Assembly (NCBI GenBank): GCA_009780115.1
Contig: WRAQ01000001.1
Location: 62,001-126,000 of the forward strand
Direction: 5' to 3'
DNA: 64,000 nt
DNA from: Lachnospiraceae bacterium
GTDB lineage: Bacteria > Bacillota > Clostridia > Lachnospirales > Lachnospiraceae
In this document: positions 8,673 through 17,129 of the stretch, piece after piece
How positions within the stretch are numbered: the stretch's first letter is position 1
Layout of the letters: each line of letters starts with the position of its first letter
Program-made: the position numbers and the translations under genes
Notes under the pieces: model-generated
Database searches by the model: none
The model's input: the letters and a program-made list of their open reading frames with translations, nothing else
Told to the model about the DNA's origin: nothing

Positions 8673-8822
8673 TTATTTCGTTTCTTTGTGCGACGTGTGA
8701 GTCCGGCAGAACCGGCAATATTTTTTGGTCTCCATGCGGTCCGGATGGTTCTTTTTTTCTTTCGTCGTATTATAATTACGTTGTTTGCATTCCATACATG
8801 CTAAGGTTATTCTTGTCCGCAT
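8673..8822 (-). CDS. rpmG: 50S ribosomal protein L33
   Basis: A 49-aa gene starting at ATG 8822 after GGAGGAACGCTT and ending at TAA 8673. It has the L33 pattern [17 protein letters not shown] and a second CRFC pair, so this is the zinc-binding four-cysteine (C+) form. It lies in the 23S subunit near the E site. It is the first gene of the rpmG-secE-nusG-rplK-rplA operon. Confidence 0.95.
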   Translation of the reverse strand: MRTRITLACMECKQRNYNTTKEKKNHPDRMETKKYCRFCRTHTSHKETK

Positions 8823-8911
8823 AAGCGTTCCTCCGAATTATTCTTAATACTTTGTAAGCATTACTATAAACAGCTACTGTCCAGCGAGATGTTTGTGCGC
8901 TTTATGCGCAA

Positions 8912-8980
8912 AATCCCGAGTTATGAAAGCGCCAAATCGCGCTTTATGCGATTTGTGTGCATCTTTGTTGCTATGAACAG
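8912..8980 (-). repeat. short dispersed hairpin repeat, copy 2
   Basis: Read on the minus strand it matches the repeat at 7717-7783 (ACACAAATCGC, GATTTGGCGC, AACTCGGGATTTTG). It contains two small stems with ATAAAG-type loops, GCGC-based and ATCGC-based. It lies in the leader of the rpmG operon. Confidence 0.6.
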
Positions 8981-9047
8981 CTTTGCTGTGAATAACAAGC
9001 GCACATAAATAGCACAAAAAAAAGAGCTGAATCTCTTTTGCTTGAAC

Positions 9048-9076
9048 ACTATAACATATAGAAATAAATAAGTCAA
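9048..9076 (-). promoter_or_regulatory. promoter of the rpmG-secE-nusG operon
   Basis: Minus-strand TTGACT (9076-9071) and TATAGT (9053-9048) with a 17-base spacer. The transcript would carry a leader of about 220 bases. That leader holds an AAAGAG/CTCTTT hairpin with a T run at about 9021-9040, a possible attenuator, and the hairpin repeat at 8912-8980. With the next promoter this accounts for the gap 8823-9333; no gene was seen in it. Confidence 0.65.
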
Positions 9077-9130
9077 CTGCTTTCAAGAAAATTCTTGTAT
9101 TTTTTTCGATTTTGTGATAGACTTATGGTA

Positions 9131-9157
9131 TAAATTGAGGCATTTATACGCCAAAAA
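9131..9157 (+). promoter_or_regulatory. possible flagellar sigma-D (sigma-28) promoter
   Basis: TAAA at 9131-9134, exactly 15 bases, then GCCAAAAA at 9150-9157 (consensus TAAA-N15-GCCGATAA, six of eight in the second box). It lies about 180 bases upstream of a flagellar cap-like gene, which fits sigma-D control. A CCTGGA/TCCAGG hairpin at about 9289-9309 lies in the leader. Confidence 0.4.
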
Positions 9158-9333
9158 TACGATTTTATATTTACCCTCAAGAAAACCGGCGAAAAATTTT
9201 CACGGATTGAAGATTTATCGTTACTATTTGCAGCCATGTTCTATGAACAGCTTTAGCTGTGAATAATAACCATTTATCGGTTTTCACCTGGAGCATAACA
9301 TCCAGGTTTATCACGGAAGAAAGGAGGGGCAGC

Positions 9334-10662
9334 ATGGCATATAGCGCAGCACTTAATACCGTTTACAATCATTATCTTAAGACTTATTCTCAAACACGTC
9401 CGTCTCGTTATGATGCGCACAAAAAAGGCGAGCTTCGCAGTATTTACAATTCAATTATTGAGCAAAATCGTAAATCGCCCCTATTTCTCCTGGATAACAC
9501 AAAAGAATCACACGAATTTGCCGTGGGAATAAAAGAAAATGCCCGCCAATTGCGTAATACTATCGCTTCACTTGGTGGTTTGGACGAGGACGAAATCCTG
9601 AATAAAAAAGCGGCTTTCTCTTCAAACCCGGAGGTCGTGAAAGTAAATTTTATCGGCGGCAGCGAAAATATTAATAATGCCCCTGAATTTGATATTGTCG
9701 TTAACCGTCTTGCAACCGGCCAGACGAACACCGGCAATATGCTGCCCTCTAATGAAAAAGCCGGCCTGTCCGTTGGTTTTTACTCATTTGATGTCAGCAT
9801 TAATGATACGAACTATGAGTTCCAGTTTAATGTCAATGAAGGTGAAACTAATATCGATATCCAAAACCGGCTTGCACGGTTATTTAAGAATGCCGACTTA
9901 GGCCTTACGGCAAAGGTCGTCGAAAATAATGGCTATTCGGCATTAAGCCTGGAATCTAATCATACCGGAACAACTATAGGCCGCGATTTCCATTTCACAA
10001 TATCTGACGAAAAAACCAGCAAAACAGCCGGTTCCGTTTCATATCTTGGACTTAATAATGTTTCAAGGGAAGCAGGTAACGCGGAATTTTTACTTAACGG
10101 CGAACCGAAATCAGCCCAAGCAAACAATTTTACGGTGGAAAAAATGTACGAGTTAAGTCTCACCGGGGTAAATTTTGAGGATATCCCGGCGGTTCAAATC
10201 GGTCTAAAGACAAGTACTGAATCAATCAGCGAAAACATTACTAATTTGGTCAGCGGCTACAACCGTTTTCTTGAATCAGCGGCTAATCTTAGTGACAGTC
10301 ACAAGCACAACCGGCAAGTCGTTAATGAAATGCGGGGTATCACCAAACTTTATGAAGACGAAATGTCAAATATCGGTTTGTCAATTAACAATGATGGCTT
10401 GTTAAGTGTTACTGATTATGATAAATTGGGGTATCTTTTGACTCAAGAAACCGGCGCTGAGGACACTGAATCCTCAAACACCGGGCTTGAGACACTTAAA
10501 TCATTTACCAATGCTATTTTGCGGAAGTCCAATCAAATCACTTTGAATCCAATGGAGTATGTGGACAAAAAAATCATCGCTTACAAAAATCCCGGCCGCA
10601 GTTTTGTGAATCCATATATGGCTAGTGCTTATAGCGGGATGATGTTTAATAGTTATTGTTAG
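9334..10662 (+). CDS. FliD-related flagellar hook-associated protein
   Basis: 442 aa, no signal peptide. The residues after ~110 resemble the FliD/HAP2 plan: beta-rich domains with repeated FxFNVNEGET and LARLFKNADLGLTAKV-type segments, then an alpha-helical C-terminus with LVSGYNRFLESAANL and IGLSINNDGLLSV, where FliD proteins have similar motifs. FliD caps the growing filament and folds flagellin. The usual N-terminal coiled segment is divergent, so a related hook-filament protein is possible. ATG 9334 is chosen because GAAAGGAGGGG precedes it by a good distance; the open frame from 9259 has no ribosome site. It converges with the next gene, sharing four bases. Confidence 0.6.
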   Translation: MAYSAALNTVYNHYLKTYSQTRPSRYDAHKKGELRSIYNSIIEQNRKSPLFLLDNTKESHEFAVGIKENARQLRNTIASLGGLDEDEILNKKAAFSSNPEVVKVNFIGGSENINNAPEFDIVVNRLATGQTNTGNMLPSNEKAGLSVGFYSFDVSINDTNYEFQFNVNEGETNIDIQNRLARLFKNADLGLTAKVVENNGYSALSLESNHTGTTIGRDFHFTISDEKTSKTAGSVSYLGLNNVSREAGNAEFLLNGEPKSAQANNFTVEKMYELSLTGVNFEDIPAVQIGLKTSTESISENITNLVSGYNRFLESAANLSDSHKHNRQVVNEMRGITKLYEDEMSNIGLSINNDGLLSVTDYDKLGYLLTQETGAEDTESSNTGLETLKSFTNAILRKSNQITLNPMEYVDKKIIAYKNPGRSFVNPYMASAYSGMMFNSYC

Positions 10663-11642
10663 TTATAGAATTTTTTTTCGTGGTCCAAAATCATTTTGGA
10701 AAGGCGCTGGGCATAAATTTTCCGGCCCCGTTCAGATAAATGAACGCCATCATCTAAGAAATCAGCCGCTGTATATCCATCAATGCCTAAATCTTGAAAG
10801 GCATTAAGAAATATTGCCTTTTGCTCATTAGCAACGTATTCAATTTTTCCTTTATAATCAAATAGGAATGAATGGCCATTGCTCAAAACATGGCCGTCGC
10901 CAATAAATACACCGTTTTCATCAAAAAACTGTGAATAATGGGGTGCGCATAAGACAAAATCAGCCAGCGGCGCCACTTCCCGCAAATTTTCGATTGCTTT
11001 TCTTAGCGCGCCAACATATGTATCAATTCCGCCTTCATACTCCGGCGCATCAAGCGGTATACCTCTTATAAAGTCTTGAGCCCCATACATAATAACAAAA
11101 TAATCGGTTTCTTCGACTTTAAAATCCCTTATTAATTCGGCTGCCCTTGTACCTTCAATATCACTAACGCTTGCCTTTCCTGCCAAAATATTTGTCATCC
11201 CGACTAAGCTCTGCGAGTTCTTTTTTTGGCTCTCTTCGCAATCCTCTTCACCAAAAACTGCCACAGTTGACCCGCCTATCGACAGATTGTATATTCTTGC
11301 ATCACATTCAAAACCAACTAGATAAGCGATACCGGTATCATTGCGATAGGCATCGAGATTGGTTTCACCAAGGAAAACTATCTGTAAGGGGTGAGGATTG
11401 GTATCAGGAAGATCAAATTCATCATCAATATCTTGTTTTACTTCGGGTTCGGTTATTTCAATCATCTCCTTAATATCAATCTTCTCTTCCTCCGGCATTG
11501 GTGTATTGGTATTTTCGTCCATCGGGAGAGGTTGGTTTAAATTATCTTTGGTATTATTCCGTCCGCAACCAATTATTGCAATAGACATAATTATGGTCAT
11601 TATTAGGATTAAGGTGCATTTTTTTATGTATGATTTTTTCAT
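10659..11642 (-). CDS. SGNH/GDSL-like hydrolase lipoprotein with altered catalytic motifs
   Basis: 327 aa. A lipobox (IAIIGCGR) puts the lipid-anchored Cys at about residue 26, so the protein is on the outer face of the membrane, after an acidic, Pro-rich linker to about 85. The fold motifs are an SGNH hydrolase's: block I FLGETN, block II IGGS, block III YGAQD and block V DGVHLS. The usual GDS serine is Thr and the usual GxND Asn is Gln, while Asp and His of block V remain. It could be an esterase with an altered nucleophile or a non-catalytic glycan-binding relative. Convergent with the FliD-like gene. Confidence 0.7.
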   Translation of the reverse strand: MKKSYIKKCTLILIMTIIMSIAIIGCGRNNTKDNLNQPLPMDENTNTPMPEEEKIDIKEMIEITEPEVKQDIDDEFDLPDTNPHPLQIVFLGETNLDAYRNDTGIAYLVGFECDARIYNLSIGGSTVAVFGEEDCEESQKKNSQSLVGMTNILAGKASVSDIEGTRAAELIRDFKVEETDYFVIMYGAQDFIRGIPLDAPEYEGGIDTYVGALRKAIENLREVAPLADFVLCAPHYSQFFDENGVFIGDGHVLSNGHSFLFDYKGKIEYVANEQKAIFLNAFQDLGIDGYTAADFLDDGVHLSERGRKIYAQRLSKMILDHEKKFYN

Positions 11643-11706
11643 ATTGCGCCTTTCAAAAAAAGGGATTTGTATCTATTTTATTCGGGAAAATGTGGTATAA
11701 TGACAG

Positions 11707-11792
11707 AATCAGCAGAAAAACAAGCGACCACGAAGTGGGCATTTGTTTTTACCTGATTCGTCAACGATAGACCGAAGGTCTAGAGTTGTTGT
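11707..11792 (+). repeat. 86-bp exact direct repeat, copy 1
   Basis: Identical over 86 bases to 11813-11898. It contains two small hairpins with GAA loops: CCAC-GAA-GTGG and AGACC-GAA-GGTCT. Confidence 0.95.
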
Positions 11793-11812
11793 AGATTGTA
11801 ATATTACGTAAA

Positions 11813-11898
11813 AATCAGCAGAAAAACAAGCGACCACGAAGTGGGCATTTGTTTTTACCTGATTCGTCAACGATAGACCGAAGGTCTAGAGTTGTTGT
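11813..11898 (+). repeat. 86-bp exact direct repeat, copy 2
   Basis: Second copy of the repeat at 11707-11792, 20 bases after it. It ends 26 bases before the start of the adenylation-enzyme gene, so both copies are in that gene's leader. Confidence 0.95.
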
Positions 11899-11924
11899 GA
11901 TGTATGATAAAGAAGGAAAACAAA

Positions 11925-13427
11925 ATGCACAACATCCTTGATTATATGACTGCAAGCTACCAGGCAACCCCGGATAAAATCGCCTTTAGTAATGGCTTAA
12001 ATCATCTTTCCTTCCGCGAAGTAAAAGAGCAGTGTGATGCGATTGGAACATATCTTACTGATGAAAGAATATATCAGCAGCCGGTTATTGTTTTTATGGC
12101 GAAGCAGCCGGAAATGGTTGCGGCTTTTTTCGGAGTGGTGCGGGGCGGTAATTATTATGTCCCGCTTGATGTGGAAATGCCGCGAATCCGGATTGAGCAT
12201 ATTTTAGAGAGTTTGGACTCACCACTGATGATTTGTGATGAAAAAACTAATGATGTCGCGAAAACGTTAGATTTCAAGGGAAAAATCGTCCTCTATAAAG
12301 ATATTTGCAGTACGGTTACCGACCAGGAAGCACTTAACAAAATCGCCGGCAAGGCTATTGATACCGATCCGGTTTATATCGTTTTTACTTCCGGTTCGAC
12401 CGGTATTCCGAAAGGGGTTGTCGCCTGCCACCGTTCAGTGATCGATTATATTGAGCAACTTTCTGAAGTTCTTGAATTTAATCAGGGTACGGTTTTCGGG
12501 AATCAAAGCCCGCTCTATTTTGATGCCTGTTTGAAAGAAATATATCCGACTCTCAAATTCGGCGCAACTACTTATTTAATTCCGGCAGAATTATTTATGC
12601 AGCCGGTTAAGCTGGTCGAATTTTTAAATGAGTTTCAAATTAATACTATCTGCTGGGTAGTTTCAGCAATGACAATGATTTCCGCTTTTAATACCTTTAA
12701 CACTATTATCCCTAAGTATCTCCGGAGTATCAATTTCGGCAGTGAAGTTTTTCCGCTTAAAGAGTTTCATAAATGGCAAGCCGCTTTACCGGATGCCAAA
12801 TTCGTAAACCTTTATGGGCCAACTGAATGTACGGGAATGTGCTGTTATCACAAAATAGATGAAGCAATAAATGACACTGGTGTCATTCCGGTCGGGCGCC
12901 CGTTTAAAAATACTGAAATTATTATCTTAAACGAGCTAAATGAGCGGGTAAAAGAAAATGAAAGCGGCGAAATTTGTGTCCGGGGTACCTCGTTAACATT
13001 GGGTTATTACAATGATTTTGCGAAAACAAACGAAAATTTTGTTCAAAACCCGCTTAATAAATTTTATCCGGAATTGATTTACCGGACCGGCGATATTGGT
13101 TACTTTAATAATAAAGGCGAGATAGTTTTTTGCTCACGCAAAGACCACCAGATTAAACATATGGGAAACCGTATTGAGTTGGGGGAAATCGAAGCAAGTA
13201 TTTACCGTATTGCCGAAATAAAAATGGCTTGTTGCGTTTATGACCAAGCCAAGAATAAAATCAGGTTATTTTATGTTGGTGATATTACCGGTAAAGAAGT
13301 GACGGAAAAACTAAAGAATCTGCTGCCCCGTTATATGATGCCGAACTCTGTTAAACAAATCGAAAAGATGCCGCTTAAGGCAAATGGGAAAATTGACCGT
13401 GGTAATATATTAAATTTATTTAATTAA
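11925..13427 (+). CDS. stand-alone amino-acid adenylation enzyme (DltA/NRPS A-domain-like)
   Basis: 500 aa, one complete adenylation domain. Core motifs in order are FTSGSTGIPKG (ATP binding), NLYGPTECT, GEICVRG, YRTGDIG and the C-terminal catalytic lysine in LKANGKIDR. No carrier or condensation domain is fused. The family activates an amino or aryl acid as AMP ester for transfer to a carrier protein; D-alanine (DltA-like) is one possibility, but no dltBCD genes are near. ATG 11925 follows AAGAAGG; an ATG seven codons upstream lacks a site. A TATAAT at 11696-11701 lies upstream of both repeats. Confidence 0.8.
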   Translation: MHNILDYMTASYQATPDKIAFSNGLNHLSFREVKEQCDAIGTYLTDERIYQQPVIVFMAKQPEMVAAFFGVVRGGNYYVPLDVEMPRIRIEHILESLDSPLMICDEKTNDVAKTLDFKGKIVLYKDICSTVTDQEALNKIAGKAIDTDPVYIVFTSGSTGIPKGVVACHRSVIDYIEQLSEVLEFNQGTVFGNQSPLYFDACLKEIYPTLKFGATTYLIPAELFMQPVKLVEFLNEFQINTICWVVSAMTMISAFNTFNTIIPKYLRSINFGSEVFPLKEFHKWQAALPDAKFVNLYGPTECTGMCCYHKIDEAINDTGVIPVGRPFKNTEIIILNELNERVKENESGEICVRGTSLTLGYYNDFAKTNENFVQNPLNKFYPELIYRTGDIGYFNNKGEIVFCSRKDHQIKHMGNRIELGEIEASIYRIAEIKMACCVYDQAKNKIRLFYVGDITGKEVTEKLKNLLPRYMMPNSVKQIEKMPLKANGKIDRGNILNLFN

Positions 13428-13483
13428 TAAGTCCGGTAATATAATCTCTCCGTTTCTACGGCCTAATTGGTGTAAAATACAAG

Positions 13484-14467
13484 TTATAGTATATCTTTAT
13501 AGTACTCTATATACCACTCGACAAACCTGCGCAAACCATCCTCAATACTAGTGTTTGGTTTAAAATCAAAATCTTCTATCAAATCGTCAACGTCAGCATA
13601 AGTTTTTTGGACATCACCGGGCTGTATCGGGGCGAACTCCCGGATTGCTTTTTTACCAAGATAATTTTCCAAAACATCAATAAAGTGAAGCAGATGCTCC
13701 GGATTGTTATTGCCGATGTTGTATACTTTTGATTGTACGCCTTTTTCATCAAACTTGGGTGGGGCTTCAAGCATATTTTCAATTCCGGCGATAATATCAT
13801 CAACATAAGTAAAATCACGGTACATATCACCATGATTAAAGATCTGTATCGGTTCGCCGCGCATAATTTTTCCGGCAAAAATAAAGGCCGCCATATCCGG
13901 CCGGCCAAATGGCCCGTAAACCGTAAAAAACCGTAAACCGGTAGCCGGAATTTTGTATAGGTGGCTGTAGGTATAAGCCATCAGCTCATTTGACTTTTTC
14001 GTTGCAGCATAAAGGCTGATTGGATGGTCAACCATATCAGATGTCGAAAACGGTAATTTTTCATTATTACCATAAACCGAACTTGATGAAGCATATAAAA
14101 GATGTGTCACCGGATAAAAACGGCAAGCTTCGAGGATATGGAAGAATCCAATGATATTCGCGCTAATATAAGCATCGGGATTTTCAATACTATATCTTAC
14201 CCCAGCCTGGGCGGCAAGATTAACAACAATATCCGGCCGGTGTTCTTTGAAAAGCTCAAAAACCGCTTCTTTATCCGCAAGGTCACCTTTAATAAAGATA
14301 AAATTCTCAAACTTTTGCAATATATCCAAGCGACCGTTCTTTAAAGTAACATCATAATAATCATTCAAATTGTCGAATCCGATTACTATCTCATTCTTAT
14401 TAAGTAAGGCTTTCGCTAAATGAAAACCAATAAACCCGGCCGCCCCGGTGATTAAGTACTTTTTCAT
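13484..14467 (-). CDS. NAD-dependent epimerase, UDP-glucuronate 4-epimerase-like
   Basis: An extended SDR protein of 327 aa with GAAGFIGFHLA at the N-terminus (NAD binding), the catalytic YAATK, and LNDYYDVTLK, typical of UDP-glucuronate 4-epimerases that make UDP-galacturonate. ATG 14467 is preferred to the open codon 18 bases upstream because it gives the standard Rossmann start and follows GTGGGA. One base separates it from the stop of the preceding DUF3048 gene, so it is cotranscribed. It probably supplies a nucleotide sugar for surface polysaccharide. Confidence 0.85.
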   Translation of the reverse strand: MKKYLITGAAGFIGFHLAKALLNKNEIVIGFDNLNDYYDVTLKNGRLDILQKFENFIFIKGDLADKEAVFELFKEHRPDIVVNLAAQAGVRYSIENPDAYISANIIGFFHILEACRFYPVTHLLYASSSSVYGNNEKLPFSTSDMVDHPISLYAATKKSNELMAYTYSHLYKIPATGLRFFTVYGPFGRPDMAAFIFAGKIMRGEPIQIFNHGDMYRDFTYVDDIIAGIENMLEAPPKFDEKGVQSKVYNIGNNNPEHLLHFIDVLENYLGKKAIREFAPIQPGDVQKTYADVDDLIEDFDFKPNTSIEDGLRRFVEWYIEYYKDIL

Positions 14468-14468
14468 A

Positions 14469-15689
14469 TTATTCCCACTCAACAAATTCGGCGTATGTAT
14501 TCCAAATCAAGCAAATCCAAGTTTTTCCTTGATTAAAGATAATTTCATTATCATTTTCGTCATAGAATTTTGCCGGGGTAAGGTCGCCGCCAAAACGTCT
14601 CCATGTTCCTTCAATTACCCGCCCGTTGGTGAAAATTTGTGCCTTACCCTCACCGTGAACACCAAAAGCCAGATAATCATTGGCATCGCGCACTTCACCA
14701 TGGGCATATTGTAAAACGACATTGGCAACTTTAAGCTGCGCATCATTCATTTCATCGATATGCCGGCCGCCAAATTGAAAACGATAGTAAAGATTTTCAT
14801 TTTCATTGTACTCAAAAGATGCCCTTGCATTTCCAAAACCGCCGGAATTGGCTGATGTACCACCGGGGCGGACTATGGTTGCCGCTGGGTAATCAGAATA
14901 TTCTACTCTCGTGCCTTCAGCAGCAAAAATAAATTGCGGAATGAAATCGCCGGGATAATTCGGGTCATAACCTAAACGGGTAATTGCTTTTTTGTATCCG
15001 GCGACATCCAGATAACCGGTAAACTCTCTGGCATATCCGGCCCGGGGAATCCGTTTAAATGCTTCATCGGCCCCGCGGCTGATGCCCGAAAGAGTTACGC
15101 TTACATTGTCAACTTTGTCACTATTAATTAAGTCGGCGCTATAAGGCACAGCAAGTCCCCAGTGTGCGAAAAAAGCACGTTTGCCAATGGCTTCATAAAC
15201 ATGATAATCGCGGGCTGAACGGGCCGGCCCAAGATGATCCAAATCGTCATAATCTTCGAAGAATGCTACTAAACGGGTAATCCGCCCCTCTACCGGTGCT
15301 TCAAATATAATATCAGCCCGTGAAATGCCGTACTTTGGAAGCGCAGCACTGTTATTTGGCATTACCAAAGCCATCGGGCGCCTTTTGGCTACTTCTACAT
15401 CTTTCCATGCCCCGGTAAGGTAACTTTGGTATAAACCGTCTTTTGTTTCCCGGACCCCTATAATCGGTATGCCATTCAGCATATTTTCCGGCGAAAAATC
15501 TTGCGGTTCCGGTTCCTGCTCTAAAATATCTATCTCTTCCGGTTCCGATTCGTTAACAATAATCGGCTCCGGAATTGGCAAAGGCACTATTTGATTATCT
15601 CTGCCGCCGCAACCGGCTAATGCCAGCACCGAAACGCTTAATGCCATAATTAAGGCTATCATTTTTTTATTATACTTTTGAATTTTCAC
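14469..15689 (-). CDS. DUF3048 (YerB-like) lipoprotein, paralogue 1
   Basis: 406 aa with a lipobox (LALAGCGG, Cys about 27), a Pro/Glu-rich linker to ~75, then the DUF3048 domain: LNGIPIIGVRE, RRPMALVMPNN, EAPVEGRITRLVAFFEDYD and GPARSARDYH. B. subtilis YerB is the familiar relative; its function is poorly known, at the outer membrane face. GTG start at 15689 after GGGAGGAA. Closely similar along its whole length to the next upstream gene, so a tandem duplication. Confidence 0.85.
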   Translation of the reverse strand: MKIQKYNKKMIALIMALSVSVLALAGCGGRDNQIVPLPIPEPIIVNESEPEEIDILEQEPEPQDFSPENMLNGIPIIGVRETKDGLYQSYLTGAWKDVEVAKRRPMALVMPNNSAALPKYGISRADIIFEAPVEGRITRLVAFFEDYDDLDHLGPARSARDYHVYEAIGKRAFFAHWGLAVPYSADLINSDKVDNVSVTLSGISRGADEAFKRIPRAGYAREFTGYLDVAGYKKAITRLGYDPNYPGDFIPQFIFAAEGTRVEYSDYPAATIVRPGGTSANSGGFGNARASFEYNENENLYYRFQFGGRHIDEMNDAQLKVANVVLQYAHGEVRDANDYLAFGVHGEGKAQIFTNGRVIEGTWRRFGGDLTPAKFYDENDNEIIFNQGKTWICLIWNTYAEFVEWE

Positions 15690-15750
15690 TTAGTTCCTCC
15701 CAAATGCTATTAAGATGCCTACGGATTGCTTCGTGCTTCGCATTTCCGTA

Positions 15751-16956
15751 TTATTCATATTCAACAAAGTCTGCAAAATCTTCCCAAATCAGGCAAACCC
15801 AGGTTTTTCCTTGATTTAATACTATTTCATGACCGTCTTTATCATAATATTTCGCCGGTTCGTTGTCCCGCGAACGTCTCCAGGTGCCGTCAATAACTTT
15901 TCCGTTAGTGAAAATTTTCACCGGTTTTCCGCTTCCATGTAATTCAAAAACCAAATAATCATTGGCATCGCGTACTTCGCCATAAGTATATTGTAAAACG
16001 ATATTCGTATAAGCAAGCTGTTGATTGTTCATCTCATCAATATGCTTTTTGCCGTAATCAAAACGATAATACAAACGGTCATCTTCGTTATACTCAAATG
16101 AAGGCCGGGAAATCCCATAACCTCCGCTATTGCTTGATGCACCACCGGGACGGATAATTGTCGCATCCGGATAATCAGCATACTCAACCCGCGTAAATTC
16201 TGCGGCAAAGACAAACTGGGGGACAAAATTTGAAGAATAGTGAGTATCATAACCTAAGCGGCGGACAGCATCATTATATCCTTCAATAATCATATAACCG
16301 GTATACTCTGTTGCATAACCAGGCCGGGAAACCCGTTTAAAAGCTTCGGCCGCACCCCGGTCAATTCCGGAAACCGGGTTGCTTACGTTGTCAACCCTGT
16401 CACTATTGATAAGCGGCCCGCAATATACTACTGTTAATCCCCAGTTACAGAAAATTGCTTCTTTGCCCATTGCTTCATATATAAAGTAATCGCGGGCTGA
16501 CCTGGCCGGGCCAATCCGGTCTAAATCGTCATAATCTTCAACAAAAGCAAGCAAGCGGGTTAAGCGCCCCTCTACCGGCGCTTCGAAAACAATACTTGCC
16601 GCCGAAAGGCCATACTGCGGTAAAGCCTGCTGATTATTAGGAATAATCATTGCAAAAGGGCGGCGTTTTGCAACATCTACATCTTTCCATTCACCGGTAA
16701 GGTAACTTTGAAACATACCGTCTTTTTCTTCACGGACTCCAATAATTGGAATACCATTTAACAAATTTTCCGAAGAAAAATCTTCCGGCTGTAAAATGAT
16801 TTCCGGCTGATTTTCCTGCTGTTCACCGACATTCTCCCCAACGGGGATCGGCAATGGCTGAATCTCTTTATTTCCGCAACCGGACAAAATAGTTGTTATT
16901 AAGCCGATTACTAAAAAAATATGTATTAAATTTTTCTTTGTATTTTGCTTGTCCAC
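15751..16956 (-). CDS. DUF3048 (YerB-like) lipoprotein, paralogue 2
   Basis: 401 aa with the same plan as its neighbour: lipobox (LSGCGN), acidic linker, then DUF3048 with LNGIPIIGVREEKDGM, EAPVEGRLTRLLAFVEDYD and GPARSARDYF. GTG start at 16956 after GGGAG. First gene of a three-gene operon (two DUF3048 genes and the epimerase) from the promoter at 17006-17034. The gap to its paralogue holds a short hairpin with the recurring CCTACGGATTGC word. Confidence 0.85.
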   Translation of the reverse strand: MDKQNTKKNLIHIFLVIGLITTILSGCGNKEIQPLPIPVGENVGEQQENQPEIILQPEDFSSENLLNGIPIIGVREEKDGMFQSYLTGEWKDVDVAKRRPFAMIIPNNQQALPQYGLSAASIVFEAPVEGRLTRLLAFVEDYDDLDRIGPARSARDYFIYEAMGKEAIFCNWGLTVVYCGPLINSDRVDNVSNPVSGIDRGAAEAFKRVSRPGYATEYTGYMIIEGYNDAVRRLGYDTHYSSNFVPQFVFAAEFTRVEYADYPDATIIRPGGASSNSGGYGISRPSFEYNEDDRLYYRFDYGKKHIDEMNNQQLAYTNIVLQYTYGEVRDANDYLVFELHGSGKPVKIFTNGKVIDGTWRRSRDNEPAKYYDKDGHEIVLNQGKTWVCLIWEDFADFVEYE

Positions 16957-17005
16957 AATTCAAACTCCCTATCTTAAGTAATAACTCCATTTAATGACAA
17001 CGACT

Positions 17006-17034
17006 ATTATATAGTATTCTTAATAATTTTGCAA
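17006..17034 (-). promoter_or_regulatory. promoter of the DUF3048 operon
   Basis: Minus-strand TTGCAA (17034-17029) and TATAAT (17011-17006), 17-base spacer, 50 bases upstream of the GTG start at 16956. Confidence 0.75.
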
Positions 17035-17129
17035 TTATTTATTTATTATGATATTATTAATTTTAATAATTTCGTAACAATTCAGTGCATTAGAAATCCG
17101 TAGGTATTGAGAATAGGAGCTCAACCATT

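Noticed and set aside
8823..9047. A tRNA-Trp gene, often found near secE
   Set aside because: No cloverleaf could be drawn; the stems are short repeats with ATAAAG or GAA-like loops.
9160..9333. A cyclic-di-GMP riboswitch before the flagellar-type gene
   Set aside because: The conserved GEMM core was not found, only a simple CCTGGA hairpin.
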